NCBI GenBank assembly: GCA_014238285.1
Contig: JABABK010000007.1
Span: 1 to 64,000, forward strand
DNA length: 64,000 bases
Reading direction: 5' to 3'
Origin: Hellea sp.
GTDB lineage: Bacteria; Pseudomonadota; Alphaproteobacteria; Caulobacterales; Maricaulaceae
Positions within the stretch are counted from its first letter, which is position 1. Each line of letters begins with the position of its first letter. The notes below the pieces were generated by a model. That model was given only the letters and a program-made list of their open reading frames with translations. It was not told the DNA's origin and searched no databases. Both the position numbers and the translations under genes were made by a program. Positions 58,101 to 64,000 of the stretch are shown in pieces.

Positions 58101-59366
58101 TTAAGATATAGATGCCAACTGCAAAGCTAGATGAAAGGGCAATAAAACAGTCCAGCTTGCAGGATGTTTCATAACCCCCGCTTTATCACCCGCCGTAAAT
58201 CCTGAGCCAAAATATAGGTCAGCTCTAAAAGCCCCCCGTATAGCTTTGCCGGTATCTTGACTTATGGTAAGCAGGCTTGTGTTTTGTCCTTTGTAATCGC
58301 CTTTCCCAGACGGTATTTTGGTTTCGAGCCAAAACGGCACGCCGTAAGGGTAATGAGATGGATCAACCGCAATTGATGCCATATCCGTCAGCGGTACGCG
58401 CATAGCACCCTTGGGGCCCTCGCCCTCTAAAATCTGTTCTTCTTGAAAGAAAATATATCGTTTATTTTCATTCATAAGCGCTCTACTTTTTACCGATCCA
58501 GCTGATACCATCCAGTTTTCAATATCCTGCTTGGACGCTTTATTCTTTAAAAGTTCGCCACGTTCGACCAAAACTCTACCAATCGACGTATATGAATACC
58601 CATTATTATTAGCATAAGCTGCGCGCAATTTTTGACCATCATTAAAAACTAAAACACCGCTTCCTTGAATTTGCATAAAAAAGACATCAATCGGTTCCCC
58701 ATAAGCAATAGGCGTGGCAGATGATTCAGATATACTAGACCTTGGCCAAGTTAAAACATCCAGGTTTGAGGGTGACGATAGGATTGGCTCGGAATAAATA
58801 TCTGTTTTGATCTTACTAACATTTATTTCAGGCTGGTAATAACCTGTGATCATTCCGGCTTGATCATCATTACTCAAAATAACTGGCAAAAATTCGCTTT
58901 CGAAAAACGTTCTAGCCATTTCAATATCACCGCTCGAATAAACATCCGCTAAAACACAGCTGGAATACCAATCACTAACCCGGCCATAGTCAGAATTCCC
59001 AGAAAACAATTCCGCACTTAAATCCATCTCTTTAATCTTAACGCAACTTCGTTGAAATGAAGTGAGCGCCGGTCTAAGGTCCGTCGTCGCCCACCCTGAT
59101 AGGGCCTTAAACGCTGCATTTATATCAATCGGCGATGTTGAGGGTTCGATATCTGGCGGCACAATCACTACGACTCCCAAACCTCCTTCAGAGTCATCGT
59201 TCGGGCCATTATTAGGAGGTATCGGTTCGCGCGGCGGAGCCTCAACAGGCACAGGGCTTGGAATCGGCTCTGCTACAGGCGGCGTTTTTTCTTGTTCTGG
59301 GGTGGTCGTACAAGCCGAAAAACCAATGCACATTAAGCACAGGGATAACAATAGCTGTTTCTTCAT
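58101..59366 (-). CDS. mltA: membrane-bound lytic murein transglycosylase A, lipoprotein with Pro-rich linker
   Basis: GMITGYYQPEINVSKI; FFMQIQGSGVLVFNDGQKLRAAYANNNGYSYTSIGRVLVERGEL; KAIRGAFRADLYFGSG. Confidence 0.93.
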   Translation of the reverse strand: MKKQLLLSLCLMCIGFSACTTTPEQEKTPPVAEPIPSPVPVEAPPREPIPPNNGPNDDSEGGLGVVVIVPPDIEPSTSPIDINAAFKALSGWATTDLRPALTSFQRSCVKIKEMDLSAELFSGNSDYGRVSDWYSSCVLADVYSSGDIEMARTFFESEFLPVILSNDDQAGMITGYYQPEINVSKIKTDIYSEPILSSPSNLDVLTWPRSSISESSATPIAYGEPIDVFFMQIQGSGVLVFNDGQKLRAAYANNNGYSYTSIGRVLVERGELLKNKASKQDIENWMVSAGSVKSRALMNENKRYIFFQEEQILEGEGPKGAMRVPLTDMASIAVDPSHYPYGVPFWLETKIPSGKGDYKGQNTSLLTISQDTGKAIRGAFRADLYFGSGFTAGDKAGVMKHPASWTVLLPFHLALQLASIS

Positions 59367-59371
59367 AATGA

Positions 59372-60037
59372 CTACTGCGTTGTATCTGGAGTCGGGTCTG
59401 CTTCTATCTCGTCGCCATCAGACGGCGCAACATCTGCTAAAAGCCAATTCGGGCTTTTCGATTTGAAATCTCTTTCAAAACTCCAAACTTCCCGACTTCG
59501 TGATAAAGAATCCGGATCCCCTTCGACAATATTTCCCTCGGCATCTTTCAGGGCAGATGCTAGCTCTGCTTCAAAGCGAACTGAAATACGTCCATTATTC
59601 CCATCGCAGGAAACGCCAACAATTTCAGCGCTAAACAAACGGGCTAAATCTGTAATTTGGGTCAAATTATTGACTTCACGATTAGAAATCGCTCCCTCAT
59701 AAACATCATATACACTGTCCGTCAGAAGTTCTTTGAGCAAATCTCTATCACCATCTGCGTAAGCTTCCAGAATAACACTATAGGCACCTTGTGCCTGATC
59801 TGTGAATGTCGCGATTGTAAACATTGGGTCAAAAGCGCGAATCTTGGTAATATCTGGAAAATCTCCAGATTCTTCCAACGGCTCAATCATGGCTGGTTTT
59901 GCGTCATTATCATTGTTCATATATTTTTCAGGGTCAAAGGCCGCTTCTGGGCCCTGACCTACGGATTTTCCTAAAACGGAATACAGCATGGCACAAATAA
60001 TAGTCGCGATTGCAGCGTAGAGGATTATTTCATTCAT
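59372..60037 (-). CDS. Tim44/TimA-like adaptor protein
   Basis: N-terminal TM; FDPMFTIATFTDQAQGAYSVILEAYADGDRDLLKELLTDSVYDVYEGAIS. Confidence 0.87.
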   Translation of the reverse strand: MNEIILYAAIATIICAMLYSVLGKSVGQGPEAAFDPEKYMNNDNDAKPAMIEPLEESGDFPDITKIRAFDPMFTIATFTDQAQGAYSVILEAYADGDRDLLKELLTDSVYDVYEGAISNREVNNLTQITDLARLFSAEIVGVSCDGNNGRISVRFEAELASALKDAEGNIVEGDPDSLSRSREVWSFERDFKSKSPNWLLADVAPSDGDEIEADPTPDTTQ

Positions 60038-60173
60038 AGTTTTGCCTGCGTCGATATTCTTTAGTTATATGTCATAAAATCTGGATTGACCAGTTGCTCG
60101 GTTCAGCTGGCTATGTTAGCTCACCTCGCGCTAAGCGCAACATATTTAACAAACCTGATACAGGAGTGGCCCA

Positions 60174-60674
60174 ATGGCCAAAAAGAAAAAAGAAACCAAA
60201 CCAGCAGAAGAGCCTGTTGTTGAAGGCCAGCCTGGCCCAATGCTTCAAGTGCTCGCTCAATATACTAAAGATCAAAGTTTTGAAAATCCAAATGCACCGG
60301 ATTCTCTTCGGTCTGAACAAGGCGCCCCAGCGATTAATATCGCGATCGAGATTGGACGCCAAATGATGGCTGATGATGCTGTTGAAGTCACTTTAATACT
60401 TAAAGCCGATGCCAAACACGGCGATACAACAGCTTTTATTGCAGAGCTCGAATATGCAGGCCTTTTCGCTTTTAGAAATGTTAATATTGAAGAAATTCAG
60501 CCCTTGATCATGATTGAGTGCCCAAGGCTTCTATTCCCATTTGCCCGCCAAATTATGGCTGAAATGACTCAGGGTGGTGGCTTCCCGCCTATCATGCTCG
60601 AGCCACCGGATTTTGCCGCTATGTTTCGTGATGAAATGATGCGCCGTGCCGCGGAAGCAGAAAACATAAATTAG
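60174..60674 (+). CDS. secB: protein-export chaperone SecB
   Basis: LAQYTKDQSFENPNAP; YAGLFAFRNV; LIMIECPRLLFPFARQIMAEMTQGGGFPPIMLEPPDFAAMF. Confidence 0.96.
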   Translation: MAKKKKETKPAEEPVVEGQPGPMLQVLAQYTKDQSFENPNAPDSLRSEQGAPAINIAIEIGRQMMADDAVEVTLILKADAKHGDTTAFIAELEYAGLFAFRNVNIEEIQPLIMIECPRLLFPFARQIMAEMTQGGGFPPIMLEPPDFAAMFRDEMMRRAAEAENIN

Positions 60675-60698
60675 ATAATTTTATTTATTGAAATACTG

Positions 60699-60727
60699 AC
60701 CCGCTCATTTCTTTTGAGTGGGTTTTC
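60699..60727 (+). terminator. Rho-independent terminator downstream of secB
   Basis: ACCCGCTCAtttcttTGAGTGGGTTTTT (one G-T pair in the stem). Confidence 0.8.
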
Positions 60728-60783
60728 TTATGGTTTTATCTTAAACTACAAACGGCTTCCGCTGTTAACCCATTAAAGCTTCA

Positions 60784-61503
60784 TCAACGGGCTGCTTTAG
60801 CCCAATGTCTTTGCCATATCATTGATTTGTCATTCCCGCCCAACTTTTCAATGAATGTTTCATGGGCTGCTTTTTCAGAATTTGTTAGTTTGATTTGAAG
60901 AGGTATTGACCGAGGCTTCGCGACCGGGACCAAAGTTGTTTCAACCTGCCTGTTTTGTTTATCATCAAACCCGAAACGGCGCATACGTCCGCCTGACAAT
61001 TCTAGATAAACCTCTGCCAACAATTGCGCATCGATGAGAGCCCCGTGATTGTCCCGGCTCGCTAGTGAAATTGAAAAACGCTTACACAAAGCATCGAGTG
61101 AAGCCGGAGACCCTGGAAATTTAGCTCTCGCGATTTTGAGGGTGTCCGTGAACCTCTTAGGTACAATCGGATCAAACCCCGCGCGGATTAATTCTGCATT
61201 GACAAAACTCATATCAAAATCAGAATTATGAGCCACTAATTGCGCATCACCGACAAAGTCTAAAAATGCTTGAGCTTGATCTGCAAATTTGGGTTTTCCC
61301 GTCAAAAACTCTCGAGTTAAACCTGTAATCTGAGTAACTTTTTCAGGAATGTCTCGTTCTGGATCAAGATATGTATGAAATGTTTCACCAGTTGGCATAA
61401 GGTCGATTATTTCTAAACAGCCTATTTCCGTAATCCGGTCCTCACCTTTAGCATGAAACCCTGTGGTCTCCGTATCAAAAACAATTTCCCTAACTCTGGC
61501 CAT
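60784..61503 (-). CDS. dnaQ: DNA polymerase III subunit epsilon
   Basis: REIVFDTETTGFHAKGEDRITEIGCLEI; LVAHNSDFDMSFVNAEL; DNHGALIDAQLLAEVYLELSGG. Confidence 0.95.
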   Translation of the reverse strand: MARVREIVFDTETTGFHAKGEDRITEIGCLEIIDLMPTGETFHTYLDPERDIPEKVTQITGLTREFLTGKPKFADQAQAFLDFVGDAQLVAHNSDFDMSFVNAELIRAGFDPIVPKRFTDTLKIARAKFPGSPASLDALCKRFSISLASRDNHGALIDAQLLAEVYLELSGGRMRRFGFDDKQNRQVETTLVPVAKPRSIPLQIKLTNSEKAAHETFIEKLGGNDKSMIWQRHWAKAAR

Positions 61504-61504
61504 G

Positions 61505-62092
61505 TTATTCCCGTATTTCCTTTATGATAGCTTGCACTTGTTCGCGTGCAGCCTCCAGACCTTTATCCGTAAAAATAAGATAATCAGCTCTTTTTCTTTT
61601 CTCAGCGTCAGGAGTCTGTCGTTGAAGCAAGGTTTCAAACATTTCCTCCGTCATACCCGGCCTGCCTAAAACCCGTTTCTTTTGCACCTCATATGGAGCT
61701 GTTACGACAACTATTTTATGAACATAAGCATCGCCGCCCATTTCAAACAATAAGGGCACGTCCATAATAACAATATCAGAACGGCCCTTCTTGGCTTGCT
61801 CAAAAAACCTTTGACGCGCTTTTGCCACCATTGGGTGAATAAAACTTTCTAGAACCGACAAATTTAAAGGATCAGTTCGTATATGAGCGCCAAGAACTTT
61901 CCGGTCGATAGCCCCGTCTATTATAGCGTCAGGGAACACCGCTTTTATTAAAGGCACGGCTTCACCGCCTTTAGCATATAGATCGTGAACCGATTTATCG
62001 GCGTCAAAAACCGGGCAGCCTTCATCCTCAAACATTTTAGATGTGGTTGTTTTTCCCATCCCGATAGACCCTGTCAGCCCAATAATAATCAT
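61505..62092 (-). CDS. coaE: dephospho-CoA kinase
   Basis: IIGLTGSIGMGKTTTSKMFEDEGCPVFDADKSVHDLY; MDVPLLFEMGGDAYVHKIVVVTAP. Confidence 0.95.
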   Translation of the reverse strand: MIIIGLTGSIGMGKTTTSKMFEDEGCPVFDADKSVHDLYAKGGEAVPLIKAVFPDAIIDGAIDRKVLGAHIRTDPLNLSVLESFIHPMVAKARQRFFEQAKKGRSDIVIMDVPLLFEMGGDAYVHKIVVVTAPYEVQKKRVLGRPGMTEEMFETLLQRQTPDAEKRKRADYLIFTDKGLEAAREQVQAIIKEIRE

Positions 62093-62930
62093 TTAAGACA
62101 ACACGTTTTCTAAAAGAGGCCGAGGATCTAAATCTGCTCTCGGGTTTTCACCAAAAAACAACCGAAAGGATGGCTTAGCCTGAGCAATTAACATGTCCAG
62201 CCCGCCAATATAAGACAAGTTGTTGTTCTTTGCTTGTTTCAGCAATCCCGTCATTAAAGGCGTGTAAACCAGATCATAAATAAAAGCGCTAGGGTTCGCC
62301 GTTTTTAAATCGATATCCAAATCCGGCATGCCCTTCATTCCTGCAGAACTAGCATTTATAATTAAACCTGCAGACGGCAGAGATATTTGTCGATGCCTCC
62401 AAGCAACGCTATATATGCTCGGCAGGTTAAACTCTTTGACTAACTTTTCAGCCTTTTCATCTGTTCGGCCACAAATTCTAATCTCGGCGCAATTTAAGTT
62501 AAGTAGAGCGCCTATGACTGCTCGCGCCGCGCCGCCTGTTCCAATGATTAAAGCCGGCATATTCATTAAACGAGCCGGACTAATATTGTCGAGTAAAGGC
62601 GCGGCAAAGCCTTCCATATCTGTATTATGTGCATAAAGGCGGCCGTCTTTTTTAAACAAGCAGTTTGCGGCACCTAATTTTTCAGCCTCCGGCGTAATAA
62701 TATCCGCTGACTTAAAAGCATACTCCTTAAGGGGAACTGTAACATTTACCCCCGTAATGGTGGTTTTTTTTAAAGACTTAAACGCACGGTCAGCTTCATC
62801 TGGCCTAACCGCGAAATGAACATATGCCCCTGGAATTTTCATCTCTCTGAGCCAAAAATTATGCAATAGAGGCGATAAGGAATGGTGTATCGGCCATCCA
62901 CAAACTCCAGCTAATTTCGGTATGGGTCAT
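62093..62930 (-). CDS. aroE: shikimate dehydrogenase, with an apparent frameshift near its start codon
   Basis: ORF 62093..62866 encodes the body (TTITGVNVTVPLKEYAF; GTGGAARAVIGALL). The same frame continues upstream as IPKLAGVCGWPIHHSLSPLLHNFW, but the only nearby ATG (62928-62930, overlapping the maf stop) is one nucleotide out of frame. Confidence 0.85.
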
Positions 62931-63523
62931 GATAAAACAGCGCCTCGCTCCCGAAGATAATCCAAGACCGGAAGCAATGACAATCCTAATATAGAGAAAA
63001 AATCACCTTTTACATGGGAGAATAATTGAGACCCACGGCCTTCAAACTTATAAGCCCCGACGCTTTTTAATAGAGCTTCGCCCTCTAGTTTTAGGTAATT
63101 ATCGAGAAAATCTTCACTGAAATCACGCATGGTCAACTCAGTTTTTGCCAAGTGCCGCCAAACCGGGTTTCCATTTTCACAAATAACCACGGCCCCGATT
63201 AGATAATGAGTTTTACCTCTCATAAGCAGAAGCCTCTCACGAGCTTCATTCATACAGGCTGGCTTATCAAAGGCTTTACCGTCCATTTCCATTATTTGGT
63301 CCGCCCCTATAACAAGACCCGTTTCGTATTGACTTACTTTTTTAGCTTTAGCTTCGGCAAGCGCATCGGCAATATCCCTAACCGAATAATCTTCGGCTAG
63401 CATTGAAGCTTTTATACTGGTTTCATCAACAGGTTTAACGATCACGTCAAAATCAATACCAGTGTCTTTTAAAATTTGTCGTCTTATTTCACTACCAGAA
63501 GCTAGAATTATACGCATCATCAA
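62927..63523 (-). CDS. maf: Maf family nucleotide pyrophosphatase
   Basis: IILASGSEIRRQILKDTGIDFDVI; LVIGADQIMEMDGKAFDKP; GAYKFEGRGSQLFSHVKGDFFSILGLSLLPV. Confidence 0.95.
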   Translation of the reverse strand: MMMRIILASGSEIRRQILKDTGIDFDVIVKPVDETSIKASMLAEDYSVRDIADALAEAKAKKVSQYETGLVIGADQIMEMDGKAFDKPACMNEARERLLLMRGKTHYLIGAVVICENGNPVWRHLAKTELTMRDFSEDFLDNYLKLEGEALLKSVGAYKFEGRGSQLFSHVKGDFFSILGLSLLPVLDYLRERGAVLS

Positions 63524-64000
63524 ACTCTATTTGATCGAGTTTTGTGGTATAAAGTTATAATCTTTGCCGCTGTTTCTTCAATAGAGCGGCGCGTAACATC
63601 GACAACAGGGTATCCTTTTTTCAAGAACATTCTCTTAGCTTGCCGCATTTCATCCCGCACCTGGTCTATATTCGTATAATTTGTCGCTTTGTTTTCGTTA
63701 AGTCCAACTAATCTTTGAGTTCTGATTTGCGCAATTCGGTCAGGTGTGGCGACTAAGCCAACAATAAAAGGTTTTTTAAAAGTCTCTAATATACTCGGTA
63801 ACGGCGCTGTTGGCACTAAGGGTATGTTTCCTGTTTTATAGCCTCTATTAGCGAGGTAAATACTCGTCGGCGTTTTAGATGTTCTGCTGATTCCTAAAAG
63901 AACAATATCCGCTTTTTTTAGTCCTGGAACATTTTGCCCATCATCATGAGCCATGGCAAAATCAAGCGCCGCAATCCGGTCATAATATTCACTATCAAGC
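63520..64000 (-). CDS. pyruvate, phosphate/water dikinase regulatory protein (kinase/pyrophosphorylase, DUF299), partial at right edge
   Basis: YYDRIAALDFAMAHDDGQNV; DIVLLGISRTSKTPTSIYLANRGYKTGNIPLVP; open to the window end. Confidence 0.93.
   Translation of the reverse strand, partial: LDSEYYDRIAALDFAMAHDDGQNVPGLKKADIVLLGISRTSKTPTSIYLANRGYKTGNIPLVPTAPLPSILETFKKPFIVGLVATPDRIAQIRTQRLVGLNENKATNYTNIDQVRDEMRQAKRMFLKKGYPVVDVTRRSIEETAAKIITLYHKTRSNRV

Noticed and set aside
1-64000. CRISPR arrays, rRNA, tRNA, prophage and defence systems
   Set aside because: No regularly spaced repeats, no convincing tRNA-like cloverleaf or T-loop signatures by eye, and no phage structural, transposase or restriction/toxin families among the ORFs.

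Overview
This 64 kb window looks like ordinary chromosome from an alphaproteobacterium of moderate GC, probably Hyphomonadaceae/Maricaulales-like (inferred from gene content only). Most of it is housekeeping: pyrD, ftsK, rpsT, aroK-aroB, xerD, accA, secA, argJ, comF, gshB, hslU, xth, lolA, nth, mltA, a Tim44-like gene, secB, dnaQ, coaE, aroE, maf and a ppsR-like gene. Accessory genes are scattered between these. I saw no CRISPR array, rRNA, convincing tRNA, prophage or transposase. The most notable observations are: (1) an old-yellow-enzyme gene split into two oppositely oriented halves around an acyltransferase-3 N-terminus at the left edge (1-1768), as if a roughly 1 kb segment holding a divergent promoter had been inverted, or misassembled; (2) an apparent 1-nt frameshift at the 5' end of aroE that removes the conserved SLSP shikimate-binding motif from the main ORF; (3) a two-gene oxidoreductase/DUF2855 cassette controlled by a divergent TetR gene, with two operators in a perfect 14-bp inverted repeat overlapping the promoter; (4) a secreted non-receptor protein carrying a TonB-box-like motif; (5) a hairpin that appears to sequester the Shine-Dalgarno of a DUF547 gene; (6) in-frame hexanucleotide repeats in the signal peptide of a TonB-dependent receptor, next to paired Fur-like sites; (7) six convergent gene pairs that overlap by exactly four bases (YTAA). 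Family calls come from reading the translations. No database search was run.
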